From Gracilaria vermiculophylla (lineage: Eukaryota; Rhodophyta; Florideophyceae; Gracilariales; Gracilariaceae): a DNA stretch of 18,930 bases. Location: contig JAHNZQ020000277.1 in assembly GCA_019155205.2 (NCBI GenBank), positions 1,731,111-1,750,040 on the forward strand, written 5' to 3'. The position numbers and the translations under genes were made by a program. The notes under the pieces are model-generated. The model was not told where the DNA came from and searched no databases. It was given only the letters and a program-made list of their open reading frames with translations. Of the stretch, positions 1 to 9,119 are shown piece by piece. How positions within the stretch are numbered: position 1 is the stretch's first letter; each line of letters starts with the position of its first letter.

Positions 1-26
1 GTCCTATACTTTTGAAACGCACTGTA
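1..26. mobile_element. Tc1/mariner-like element end (right-hand terminus)
   Basis: Read on the minus strand from base 26, the sequence begins TACAGTGCGTTTCAAAAGTA. The same pattern (TACAGT, two variable bases, GT, one variable base, TCAAAA) recurs at 13098 (minus) and at 18804 (plus). Elements of the Tc1/mariner superfamily insert at TA and many have ends starting TACAGT. The orientation means the element body lies to the left, outside the window. No transposase is visible here, so the family call rests on the terminus alone. Confidence 0.6.
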
Positions 27-374
27 TGTGCCCTGTTGAGCAATGGATTGTGCGTGATATAGTGATTGAACAAAGCTCCTAATAAGAAATGCCGCAGTGT
101 TAGAGTGTAGCTAGAAGTTTATCGCATGGCAGTTATCTGACATGCTATGATGTCGCTTTGCTTTTTATTTGGGTGATTGTTCATACTTGTCAATTTCTGA
201 TTGGCAGGTCATTTCACGCCACCAGTGGGGTAGCATGTTAAAGTCGTATGCTTCCACTCTCGGCGAGAGGTGGGAGTGTGTGTGTCTTGTCAAAACGTAA
301 TTACCTACGTTGTTCCACCTCCTTGTTCTCCGCCGACGGAGTAAGGGACGCCTGGGACTGACGTGCCGCCGACG
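27..374. other. No gene seen
   Basis: Between the mariner-like end and the last recognisable RPC2 codons there is no reading frame with protein-like composition. Similarity to RPC2 fades at about 375-390, so this stretch is probably unrelated flanking DNA or decayed beyond recognition. Confidence 0.5.
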
Positions 375-1348
375 GCGCGTGGCTCAAGAAGACACTCAGT
401 ACTAAGGACTGGTACAACAATAAGTGCAATATTCGTAACTACTCCACAAGCTTTTTCTCCTGGAGTATCGCTGCGACACAGCATACCCCACTGTGATGGC
501 TGCAAAGCTCGCGGCCCAGACTTTCGCGTTTTTTCGAGTAGGGACGTGATTCTTGTCATCATCCCCACAGCAGAAGTGAAACTCAGTCTCGACAGCATTT
601 CCGTTACTCCTGCTCGTTCGATTTGGAAGCGTTACACGTTCCGGTTTCCCGTTGAGATGGCGAACTCAAGTCCCTGTGTAGTAGCATCTGTTCTGAGATA
701 CTTTGGAACATCAATATTTGGTCGTGGGATTGCCTGGCCGAGGTCTGTTCCATCACTCGTACGCCGAAGAGATCTATCCTTCGCTACTTTGGACGTGATG
801 GTTTGTATCTGAGTATGAATGCTCTTCTTTAGATCAGTGTCCAGCTTCTTGAACACATCTTCAAACAGAATAGAAAGTAGCTTGAATGAACCCTTATCTT
901 TTCCTTTTTTTAGTAGGTAAGGGCGATACCTGTGTAGCCCTACTGCTCACTATGGGTGTGTTGACCTCCGATGGTGCCCACAGAAGCGAAAGGAAGAAGT
1001 GCTTTGGTCCAATTCTATGCAAACAAACTGCGTCTCCGTCCATCGTAGACGGCAATTGTTCAAAGCAGCACGTATGCGTTCGCATAGGACAGAACCATGC
1101 TGCAACATGAGGACCATGTTATTGTCATCAGAGATGATGAGGACATCACTGACATTCCCCCATGTTGAGCTCCGGACTCCACACTCGTGTACTTTATGGG
1201 ACAAACATTCGGAGTCTTGAACCTCGGTACCGAACTTTCCAAGGTAGACTGGATGGACCCTTGCCCCGACGCTCACGCCCTCTTCCAAGAATACAACCAC
1301 AAGCACTTTGAAAACCGAATCACGCATACGTACGTCGAGTATTCTCAA
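375..1348 (-). pseudogene. RPC2: Pseudogene of RNA polymerase III second-largest subunit (RPC2)
   Basis: The minus-strand frame running from 946 to about 375 reads as the middle of the Pol III second-largest subunit. In order it shows LLSILFEDVFKKL (about 880-845), AISTGN just before 634, then [26 protein letters not shown]-like [21 protein letters not shown] and a SDTP...ACG motif. The [16 protein letters not shown] string is diagnostic for the Pol III paralogue rather than the Pol I or Pol II one. An in-frame TAA at 632-634 sits where the family has a lysine, a TGA at 947-949 closes the frame upstream, and the usual PEGEACG is altered. A separate frame at 950-1348 contains VLVVVFLEEGV and CGVRS segments that fit upstream RPC2 sequence more weakly. 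The intact protein is over 1,100 residues and only about a quarter is present, without N- or C-terminus, so this is a non-functional fragment. Polymerase III subunits are essential, so a working copy should exist elsewhere. Confidence 0.85.
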
Positions 1349-1653
1349 CGCATGACTTCATGCGCCGGAACTTGCAAGTTTATATGAGCTTGACGTCGAA
1401 TAGCACTTTTCGAACCACTGCCCAAGCTAAGACCGGTTTCATATCGACACTAATAAGCAGCTCTGGCACCTTGATTGCGTCATATCCAAGAAGACACAAG
1501 GTGTGTGATTTCACCTGCGTGTAGTGGTGATGCAACCGATCACCATGCCATGAGTACCATGCATGAGTAGTGGAATGTGGTCAAGAAACATCAGCATAGG
1601 ACCCCCAACATACTAGCTTTTCTCCCATGGGGCAACTTCCGGTAGAGAGGCCT
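1349..1653. other. No gene seen
   Basis: No convincing reading frame on either strand. It lies between the RPC2 fragment and the gypsy remnant. The minus strand might hold very degraded upstream RPC2 sequence (a short TYVCV-like segment near 1330), but this cannot be supported. Confidence 0.4.
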
Positions 1654-2474
1654 TCAGCTTGGTGGAACGTGATGGTGACTGGATCGCGAGGCGCGAGAGC
1701 AGATGGCCTCTCGTGAGGTCAGTGCACAATGCGACAAGCCACAACCGTCGATGTTGTGCAGAGTTTCTTTGCAGGTGCCAAGCACAATCTCAGAGCCGTC
1801 CTCATCCAAGATGCGCACCTGTGACTGACGGCTCCCATTTTCGCCCATATGCCGACCATGGCGACCACGTGAGGGCGAGCTTATTTATCTGGATCTAGGA
1901 TGAGCCCAACCAAAAGATGGTCAGCCTTGACCTTGACGAGATTGGTATGCCGCCTTCTGCTCGATGTCGACGCTCTATTGCGATGCTTCTCAACAGTGGC
2001 CGTGATTAGATTGACGTTATCCGTGACAGTGATATCCAAGCGCCTCAGTTCTTGTACGTAGAACTGAGTGCATATGATTGAGCTGCACCATAAACTGATC
2101 CAGACATAAATCAACTCGGAGTCTGCCATCAAGATCATGCTTAGCAGCATCAAAGTTGCGAAACATGAGCTCACGGTTAGTATCAGGCTTGATAAGCTGC
2201 GTTGTGTTCGCTGTGGCGTTTGATATGGATGACAGACAACGAAAACATTTCTCAGACGCCGAAAGGAGCAAACGAGGCATGAAAGAGCAGCCGTTAGTAA
2301 ACAAGTATTGGCCATCTCCCACGACCCACACTCAACCTCACCAACGTCGATACCGACGGGCCCTGCCACGCATCCGCGCAAGATTGAGTAGGAGCGTCGC
2401 ACAGTTTTGCAAATCGTGAGCAGAGGAAGATAGGTATCGGAAGCCAAGCGCAAGGCTGGTGTTGTGTCTCTCAT
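1654..2474 (-). mobile_element. Ty3/gypsy retrotransposon remnant, integrase C-terminal region
   Basis: Pieces of a gypsy-type polyprotein are spread over all three minus-strand frames. From high to low coordinate they are: a segment with LIKPDTNRELMFRNFDAA (about 2230-2170) followed by FMVQLNHMHSVL; after a frame change, YVQELRRLDITVTDNV (about 2065) and KVKADHLLVGLILDP (about 1930-1885), which fits the conserved VGDxVLV strand of the integrase C-terminal domain; after another frame change at about 1885, NKLALTWS, matching the KLxxTWxGP segment that follows it in this family. The order of these pieces is what the family predicts, which is the main evidence. Frame changes and stops make it inactive. 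The 5' part (2330-2474) is assigned only by position. No LTRs, reverse transcriptase or RNase H are visible. Confidence 0.6.
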
Positions 2475-2559
2475 CTCAATCTTAGAGGGCTTCTTTCGGT
2501 GCGAATCAAGTTATTTTATTCTCTACACGTAGTCTCCCATCTTCATAACGGCCATTCAT

Positions 2560-3324
2560 TCACCTCGGAAGTTGACCTGTCTCAAGATACTCGTTTACTT
2601 TTCGCAGGCTGTAGAGGTCATTCTCAAAACTTGAAATTGTTGCGGTAGTATCACAGCAGCCCCTTGTTCCTCTCTTGCTTCCCATCTTCTCTCCATTTCG
2701 CCGACATGAATCGAAATCAATAAGCGCCACAGAATCGTCCTTGCGAAACATAATGTTATTCAAACTAACGTCATTGTGACAGAGCCCCAGCGAATGTAAG
2801 TGCTGCACTGCGCTACGAATACTTCCCATCACACCTTCTTTGTTCACTGTTTGCCTTCTCATCCACGTCCTATCGTATAACGTTTCCTCAAACTTTTCTA
2901 AACAGATCCCCACGATTCGATCATCTTTCACTATGCACCCATAATATTTCATAATGTTCGGGTGCGGAGATTTCGATACCTGCTCCAAATTATTAATCTC
3001 TCGCATAAATGTGAACGGTATTTTGTCCGTCTTCCATTGTGGTTCGTAATATACAAGGTTTGGAATTTTGAGCCACCGCTCTCTGGTTTCACTCTCCGGC
3101 ACAACATTTATACCATCTTCATAAAGTGGAAATATGTGATCATGAGGGATTTGCACGGGGTCGACAATCACCGATGAAAGGTTCTCCCCGTTGATATCAC
3201 CAGACCTTACGGCTGACGTTTTGCCCATGAAAAACCGATTGCATGTGTCTCTATAAGTCACATGTGCAAGCCTGAACTGAGAGGTAGATGGATCCACTTC
3301 GTCACAAGCGCAAAGAATCTCCAT
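2560..3324 (-). CDS. Protein-kinase-like protein, HND/DFD type (paralogue of the gene at 17958)
   Basis: A 254-residue protein kinase fold, probably a Ser/Thr kinase or a divergent relative. The visible motifs, numbered from the ATG at 3324, are: an alpha-C-like MREINNLEQV with HPNIMKYYGC (about residues 107-129), the catalytic loop HNDVSLNNIMF (H183, D185, N190; HND instead of HRD) and DFDSC at 203-207 in place of DFG. A classical glycine loop and VAIK lysine are not recognisable. The start was chosen by comparison: the kinase at 17958 aligns from its own ATG, has 252 residues, and carries H183, D185, N190 and DFD203-205 at identical numbers. The frame is open further upstream to about 3490 without an ATG and has TTG at 3450, so an upstream exon is possible (see the acceptor at 3468). 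No in-frame stop or frame break is seen. The substrate is unknown. Confidence 0.8.
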   Translation of the reverse strand: MEILCACDEVDPSTSQFRLAHVTYRDTCNRFFMGKTSAVRSGDINGENLSSVIVDPVQIPHDHIFPLYEDGINVVPESETRERWLKIPNLVYYEPQWKTDKIPFTFMREINNLEQVSKSPHPNIMKYYGCIVKDDRIVGICLEKFEETLYDRTWMRRQTVNKEGVMGSIRSAVQHLHSLGLCHNDVSLNNIMFRKDDSVALIDFDSCRRNGEKMGSKRGTRGCCDTTATISSFENDLYSLRKVNEYLETGQLPR

Positions 3325-3467
3325 CCCTTTGAGATAGGATAGAGTTCGACCAAAAACGTCTGAAGCAACTACGTGTAGGTTGCACACAAACACTGAACTC
3401 TGACAGCCTGGTAGCTCGAGAGAACCGTCGTTACCCCTCAACAACGCCAATACGGCAAAAGAAGAAA

Positions 3468-3488
3468 CTGCAGAGTAAAAAAACCTAC
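3468..3488 (-). other. Candidate 3' splice site upstream of the kinase gene
   Basis: On the minus strand the sequence reads GTAGG followed by seven T, ACTCTGCAG. A pyrimidine run ending in CAG is a good splice acceptor. The kinase frame is open from this point downward, so a 5' exon or a leader intron may exist. No convincing partner donor was found: the ATG-containing stretch just upstream meets a TGA in frame. Confidence 0.35.
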
Positions 3489-3592
3489 AGATTCAATGCA
3501 AAACCGCAGAGGCAAGAAATTCTGTCATCATGCCGCGTTTGTTGCCTCTGAGAGAGATGACTATATTCAGAGTGGTATACCCAGGATACGTG

Positions 3593-3778
3593 GGTCTCGA
3601 GTCCAGAGTCTCGACCGTGTCATACCGCTGCAGGCGACGGGCGTCAATGATTTACAGTGGAACTAACAAAGAACGAAGTACAGTAGGTCTCGAGTCTCGA
3701 GTCTCGACCGTGTCATACCGCTGAAGGCGACAGGCGGCTTTGATTTACAGTGGAACTAACAAAGAACGAAGTACAGTA
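3593..3778. repeat. 93-bp tandem duplication, two copies
   Basis: Copy 1 (3593-3685) and copy 2 (3686-3778) both run from GGTCTCGAGTC through TCGACCGTGTCATACCGCTG to GAACGAAGTACAGTA. They differ at a few bases (for example GCAGGCGACGGGCG versus GAAGGCGACAGGCG). Each copy contains TACAGTGGAACTAACAAAGA and a second TACAGT 26 bases later. TACAGTGGAAC resembles the ends of some pogo-like elements, but no inverted partner is present. High identity suggests a recent duplication. Confidence 0.85.
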
Positions 3779-4226
3779 GGAGCAGCCTTCGACTTCCGCT
3801 TCGTACACGTGCTGCAATTCCATCACCAGCATCATCAAAGCCCCAATGCAAACACGGGATGTAACCCGATAGCTGTAGGTCTTACCCAGAATATGATTTC
3901 AACTTCGTGTTCACCAATAACATGACAAAGATGCTTTTGAAAAACCAATGAAAGGACAATTTGAATGTGTTCGAAAATGTTAACGTACCCTACTTTGCTT
4001 CCATCTTTTAAACGGATGTATGAGGTTTCATCAGCAAGGTTTTCAATGAAGCGTTATATTTTTTTCCCTACTGCCAAGGTAACAGAGTTTTCCATACTTT
4101 CAATCGACAAGTTTGATAATCGGAGGTAAATCACCGTCACTCAGGAAACCCGAAGAATTTTGTAGAGCGAGAAGCACCTCTGCCTTTGCGATCAGACTTT
4201 GTTCCGCGTTGTTTTGAGGCACCAAC
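3779..4226. other. No gene seen; upstream region of the 4227 gene
   Basis: AT-rich sequence with frequent stops in all frames. It holds the probable 5' region of the plus-strand gene at 4227. No TATA box or other site can be named with confidence. Confidence 0.4.
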
Positions 4227-4625
4227 ATGTGTACAGATCTCTCTTTCGGTGACAGTCATGGGGCGCATGGAAAACCTGCTTCCGCTTCTATGTTGAAAGA
4301 TTGCTACAATCCATTATGCCCTACCTCGTCCTTGTACAACAAACATTATGACGGACCATGCGATATGATGGACATACGTACAGCGTATAGCCAAGGGAGT
4401 TCGGATAAACGGAGCCTTGGAGCAACCTCGGGCACTCCAGTAACTCCAACAACTTTGGGCACTGCAGTATCTCGAGCAACTTCGGGAAAGAAGAGCGGAA
4501 ACAAATCGAAAGGTGACAGTCAGAATTCATCTTCCCCTAAAGCAAGTCACTCGAAAGGCGAGAACAAATCAAAAGGTGGCAGTCAGAGTTCGTCTTCCTG
4601 TAAAGCAAGCCGCTCGAAGAAGTGA
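4227..4625 (+). CDS. Small Ser/Lys-rich protein with a 21-residue repeat, function unknown
   Basis: A 132-residue open frame. An in-frame TGA ends 12 bases upstream of the ATG, so no longer product is possible without splicing. The N-terminal half has several cysteines (CYNPLC, then C at about residue 45). The middle is Thr/Ser/Gly-rich with a repeated SGTPVTP/ATSG pattern. The C-terminal 45 residues are Lys/Ser-rich and contain a 63-bp repeat giving two copies of NKSKG-SQ-SSS-KAS-SK. The repeat period is exactly 21 codons and its base changes keep the frame, which supports real translation. There is no signal peptide or membrane segment. The tail is basic and probably disordered, as in nucleic-acid-binding tails, but I do not recognise a family. 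Confidence 0.5.
   Translation: MCTDLSFGDSHGAHGKPASASMLKDCYNPLCPTSSLYNKHYDGPCDMMDIRTAYSQGSSDKRSLGATSGTPVTPTTLGTAVSRATSGKKSGNKSKGDSQNSSSPKASHSKGENKSKGGSQSSSSCKASRSKK
4499..4621 (+). repeat. 63-bp in-frame tandem repeat
   Basis: Two adjacent copies with period 63 begin at ACAAATC 4501 and ACAAATC 4564. They lie in frame in the 4227 gene and differ mainly at scattered single bases such as GGTGACAGTCAG versus GGTGGCAGTCAG. Confidence 0.8.
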
Positions 4626-5491
4626 ACCCTGCTCAACTTCACACATTTTGTTGCGTCGCATTTGCGTTGAACATTTGTGTGGATATCAGTCTCAGAACCG
4701 ATTGTTGTCATGAATCGTAACCTTAAATGCGTTATTGCCTGATAGTTAAGCCCTGATCACTTTCAATGAAGGATGAGAAGGCGTTTACAACGGAACAGTT
4801 TATTTCTTGCTGAAATAAGACAGAGGGTATCAAAACATGTTTTGCATGAATGTTGCAGTGAAGCAATTTTTACTTACGCAGTAAAAGCTATCTCCAAAGA
4901 ATCATGGTTTATCATGTCGTAAAGAAATAGCCAGTCTCTCTCTCCCCTTGAGGTCATATTAGAAACATTGTATTGAACAGGGTGTGATTGCGATCGTGCG
5001 CCAAGACGCAGAATATCTCTAAAAGTCCGGAATGGAAACGAAAGAGAAAACACTTCATTATCTCATGCAGCTCTGTCGCTCCTGCTCGCTGCACCGGGTG
5101 CGTTCCCCTGATAACTACTGCTACGCTTCGGTGGGGGGGGGTGTGTGGGGTTCAAAGTAGATACTGATGTGCGTCGTCTTCCTAATATAGCTTCGCAGCT
5201 TGCATGCATCAGCACTATATCTTGCTCGAAGCAAGTTCTCAGCAAGTGGCGAGCGGCGAGCTCCTTTGGGCGGTATAAAAGCGACAACAGCACTTGCCGT
5301 ATGACTTCTCACTTCTGCAAAGCACATACGGCATCAGGGTTTGGTAACCGGTCTCGACTGCTTTAGTAATTCGAATGCATGAAAGCAGGAAGCCCTAGAT
5401 CACAATACATCGGCTCGAGATGACTTCGGCATGGGCTGATAACAATTCTGTACAGGTCACGTTCCATTTAATGAAAAACGCCTTGCTTGCA
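4626..5491. other. No gene seen
   Basis: About 870 bases without a convincing frame. Small open frames near 5063-5366 occur on both strands at once and lack protein-like composition. A G-rich run lies near 5131-5150. It separates the plus-strand gene ending at 4625 from the minus-strand broken gene ending at 5492, so it probably holds both 3' ends. Confidence 0.4.
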
Positions 5492-7029
5492 CTAAGCAGA
5501 ATTGTGTTGTGGATGAAGCGGAACAACGCTGGACAGATGTATCTCAATTATTGAACGACTTCTCCGATCCATTTTGCTGAGACCAGAGCCCTGGATGATT
5601 TTCATCTCTTGAGATATCAATTCGCGAATCATGCTCATTGCATACAAGACAACGGGGGAGTCCTCCTCTTCTTCGTACGACACTACAGTTCTGTTAAGTT
5701 TCGAAAATCCAAAGCTCCAAGTGCCGGAAAACAGTCGTACTGTCGCCGATGGTACGAGCTGTATTGATTTACTTTTTTTCAGCATCGAGTTTCGCTTCAT
5801 CTCACCTATGTAAATCTCTGTCCGAAAAGGTTTCGATCCTTTTCACGTCTCAAACGTTTCGCCTGTTACCGTTCTGTATTCTTCGAATTCTACATTGATA
5901 CATCCAGTCGACGATACAACGACTATGGGGCCCTCCATGTGAAGCTGTTTTTACCACTCTTTCATATCCTTTAGTCGGCCAGTGAATGCATCTTGCCACC
6001 ACTCCCAAACGAACTCATTGTCGTTTTCAAGGCCTGCAAAAAAATAATCGCCCACATTCGAGCCTCATAGCCATTTATTCTAAATCGACGCCTTTTCCGG
6101 CCTTTCTGAGATCCGCAAACCGGTTCAATGACCAACTCGATCTTTTCGACACCACCGATGGTTGTTGTGGAGTCTGTGAGGAGCGTCTCCCCCCGACCAG
6201 CAGTCAATCTGGATTCCGTACGCCCCTTTGGACTTCATAGCAATACATTGGCCAGCTGCAATTTGTTCTCGCACTTCAACGTTGATTGATGGAAAGGAGA
6301 ACACGCTTAAGGCCCTCAGAGCTACGCCTTCGGGGCCGTAGTATGGAACTGCATATTTCTCACACACCCCATCCAAGTCTCGATCTCGATCTCGAAGTGC
6401 TGCTGTACCTCGCAACCCAACCGAATTTGGAACCGTCTCGATCCAAGAGCTATGCTTCGTTCACCACAGTTAAGGCTACGAGAAAGCGCTTTGCTCAGTA
6501 CAAACCATTGGTAGTCGGCAGCAAGCCCGCCTTTTCTCTCACCTTCATCACAGCTTCGGAACCTTGAAACCAAGTTTGTTAGCCGTTCATCGCTCTCCAA
6601 TTCGTTCTTCATCCTGTACATCAACTCCGCCAGATACAACCGCGCCATTTCTACGCGGTATCCCATGAATTTCACCCCAGAATTCATGCCCCGTTCGCAT
6701 GTACAGTTCTCGTCCCCAAACTGGTATTAAAGTCTAGCTCTTTCCAGCTTTCTCTGAAATTTTCGCTGGTGAGCAAGAGAGGTATCTTCATTTAGTCCTG
6801 GATGATAGATAGTTTCCGCTACGTTTCTCTTCTTTCCCTCATCATATCACTGTCTCATGCGCTCAGAAGATCTGTCATTTAATACTTTCGCCCACTTGTT
6901 GTTCAGGGTCGACATGAACTTCATTCCATCTCCAGCTACCAATGCCAGCAAAATATCTTCAACCTCGCCGACTCGCAGAGCATGTCTCAGCAAATGAAAG
7001 AGAAGCAAAATTTGTTGTCTCATGGGCAC
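5492..7029 (-). pseudogene. Broken gene for an unknown protein of roughly 450-500 residues
   Basis: Protein-like pieces follow each other on the minus strand with small frame changes. High to low coordinate: LLLFHLLRHALRVGEVEDIL with KFMSTLNNKWAKVL (7010-6880); a TGA at 6847-6849; a segment with ESWKELDFNTSLGTRTVHAN (about 6760-6695) in another frame; MGYRVEMARLYLAELMYRMK and DYQWFVLSKALSRSL (6670-6475); CEKYAVPYYGPEGVALRAL (6365-6310); TLLTDSTTTIGGVEKIELVI (after a run of six G near 6190); EFVWEWWQDAFTGRLKDMKE (from about 6015); TAA at 5951-5953; MEGPIVVVSSTG (5938); TGA at 5843-5845; and a C-terminal part with LFSGTWSFGFSKLNRTVVSY. At least one change of frame (about 6034) coincides with a good splice acceptor, so some breaks may be introns. 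No family was recognised. The three in-frame stops argue for a pseudogene. Confidence 0.5.
6034..6049 (-). other. Candidate 3' splice site inside the broken gene
   Basis: Minus strand reads GATTATTTTTTTGCAG, a pyrimidine run ending in CAG. The protein-like frame changes exactly here, from one ending GYEARMW to one with ENDNEFVWEWW. This fits an intron end better than a random indel. The donor is not fixed; GT dinucleotides near 6120 and 6091 are candidates. Confidence 0.4.
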
Positions 7030-7164
7030 TGGGAAGATGGGAACGTGATTCAGAAGCGGGTGGATGATGCGTCAGATCACATCTTAGACGGAATGGCAGT
7101 TGAACGATTCCATAGACTTTAGAATCGTGACCGTTTTGAACGCTCCCTTGAAGGATTTGTGACG

Positions 7165-7550
7165 ATTGGGGTTGAGACATATGTGTTTGTTGAAACCGTA
7201 TTACATCAAGTGGATAACCACCAGGTAGGCATGGAGACTACATCTGCAAACGCTCTACACGAAGCAGATCGTCAGACAAACTGCAAGCCCGTGCCGTGAA
7301 AAGTATTGGAACCAGAATCTCAGAGGAGTCATAAACCGACAAGAATAAAACCTTTGTTCACATTAAAGTTATTATAAGGAACCTAAAGAGAATGCAATGA
7401 TTAAAAAGATTTAACATGCTGTTAAAGAACCAGTTAAGAACCGTCGAAAGACAAGTAGATTAATTAATAAACGGGTTTATTGTAAATGGAAAAACAAAAC
7501 AAACGGACAGCAAGAGAAACAACAAACCTAAAGAACAACAACAAAAAGTC
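7165..7550. other. No gene seen; AT-rich upstream region
   Basis: From about 7330 the sequence becomes AT-rich (runs such as TTATTATAAGG and TTAATTAATAAA). It lies just 5' of the plus-strand gene at 7551 and probably carries its promoter and leader, but no element can be named. Confidence 0.35.
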
Positions 7551-8105
7551 ATGGCTGAACTGTGTAAATCTCCAGGCGGAACAGTGCGATTCAGAATCGG
7601 TCGTACATGTTCATCAACGGATCCAAATGGCCAAGCAGCAGCGCCTACAGTTAGTATTGAGACAAACCTCTCTGCCGACACACCTGATACTGGAGCTAGC
7701 AATGCGCAAAATCAGGCTGCAGCTGCTTTCGGGGCGGCTGTGGGAGGAGCCAGTAGTATATTGGGCCTTAGCTGTCTAGAATATTACAAGAAAATGCGGG
7801 AGCAGCACAGTCTGCCGTTAACACCGCTTAAGTTTCAGCCCAATGATTGCAGGCGGGGTCCAACGGCAGTGCCGATATAGTGAGTGGTGCAGAGCAAACC
7901 AACTCCATTGAGCAAAAAGGAGAACGGGTAAATAAGACGTTAAAGAACGAGTTTAGTACATTGAAACAAAAACTGAAGGCAGAACTACATCAAACACGCG
8001 AGAACCAAACGAAAATTTTAACGAATACGAAAAACACCGACGACAGGCTAAAAAGTAATTGAAGGTGCTCTTGAACTTCTTCAAAATACTTTGGATGAGA
8101 TCTAA
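7551..8105 (+). pseudogene. Unknown protein with Ala-rich N-terminus and coiled-coil-like C-terminus; frame breaks
   Basis: The ATG at 7551 sits in AAAGTCATGG, a good eukaryotic start context. The first frame gives an N-terminal part rich in Ala, Thr and Ser with QAAAAFGAAVGGASSILGL, ending at a TAG about 7878. A second frame, open from 7847, gives NGSADIVSGAEQTNSIEQKG and a Lys/Glu/Gln-rich helical part with LKNEFSTLKQKLKAELHQTR. It stops just after a run of five A (8050-8054). One base away, the third frame continues with VIEGALELLQNTLDEI to TAA at 8103-8105. The first change could be an intron ending at the CAG near 7851 (a TTAAC branch-like site lies upstream). The second looks like a homopolymer indel, real or a sequencing error. 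No family recognised. Confidence 0.45.
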
Positions 8106-8152
8106 ACTAGAAATAGAAACGAATAAAAAGATATAAAACAAAGCGCTCACCC

Positions 8153-8956
8153 TTAAACGAATGGTTCCCAGTGCACAGCGGTACTTGTCCACGCTCGCAA
8201 ACGCGCACATGCATATTCACCTCGAGGTTGCAAAACTGTTAGAGCGGCTTCACCATTTGGCATTACGTTAGTACCTTCCGAAAGCGATTCAGATGGTGCG
8301 GCACAACACCCGGCTTTTGCAACCGCGTTTCACGCCCCGATGCAGAACGATATCTGAGCCTTTTACGGCGATGGTTGAAACAACATGGACCTGAATACAT
8401 CTCTCCTCGAAAACAACCTCTGAATGGTCTTTTTCCCGGATAGACTCCAGAACTTTCAAGAAGAGAGGCCCGAACTCGTACGATTCTTCGTAGGGTTTGA
8501 ATAGTTTCCATGCAAAGTTGGAGGGAAGCTCCTCTAAGTATTTCGCAGCTTCCTCTGTTTTCTTGACCTTGAGAGACTCTTCTATTTCTTCCGCTTCTGC
8601 CAGTTGCCGAGACTTTCTTCCTTCTTCTTACCGCCTCCTCTTCTTTTCTACTCTCTTCTCTTCCTCTATGATTCTCTCTGGCCTTTTGATTTCCTCTTTG
8701 CTAATAGCATCGGTAAGGTCAACGTAGAAGCTGCTGCCATCAGGTCTCTTCAAACATTGCCCATGAAAGCCATTGCCTCCGCGAATGATGAATAGGTAAA
8801 CAAAGCCGGCTGATCAGAACTTCTAATCAAATGAAAACGAAAGCACTCTGTTCTCGTTGAAGGGGGTTTGTACTCTAAGTTCACAGTGGCGAGGGCCCGT
8901 GCATTTCGGCCACAAAGTCTTCGATGGGCAAACGCATACCGAATGGTCCTATGCAT
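8153..8956 (-). pseudogene. Broken gene for an unknown protein with a Glu/Lys-rich middle
   Basis: Three minus-strand pieces join into a protein of about 265 residues. The first (8956 to about 8810) has ATVNLEYKPPSTRTECFRF. After a frame change near 8810 comes VYLFIIRGGNGFHGQCLKRP and SSFYVDLTDAISKEEIKRPE, then a charged EEEKRVEKKRRR, a TAA at 8628-8630, and in the same frame LAEAEEIEESLKVKKTEEAA, EELPSNFAWKLFKPYEESYE and ERCIQVHVVSTIAVKGSDIV. After a second frame change near 8335 comes AVAKAGCCAAPSESL and GEAALTVLQPRGEYACARL to a stop at 8153. The composition is clearly that of a real protein. The stop follows a GTAAGAAG donor-like sequence, but no acceptor restores the frame. I do not recognise the family. 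Confidence 0.5.
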
Positions 8957-9119
8957 CGTTCTTCACGATACCCACATGTAGACGCAATGGCTCTTCCTCG
9001 TGCTGAACATGTTTGCTGGTACGTTCAAACCTAACGTCGATTCCGGTGTCCCGAGTGTGGAGATACAGAAACTGTGACCTCCAATGAATAGGCTTTAAGG
9101 GTGGTTGAGGAGTAGTACT

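Noticed and set aside
363..812. 149-codon plus-strand open frame
   Set aside because: It is antisense to the clear RPC2 motifs, which explain the openness.
950..1242. Several overlapping open frames on both strands
   Set aside because: Only the minus frame with VLVVVFLEEGV fits RPC2, and that weakly. The rest show no protein character.
5063..5366. Three short overlapping frames around a G-run
   Set aside because: Open on both strands at once with biased composition; no support.
8263..8511. 82-codon minus-strand ATG frame
   Set aside because: It runs in a different frame through the stretch whose convincing product is EELPSNFAWKLFKPYEESYE, so it is a shadow.
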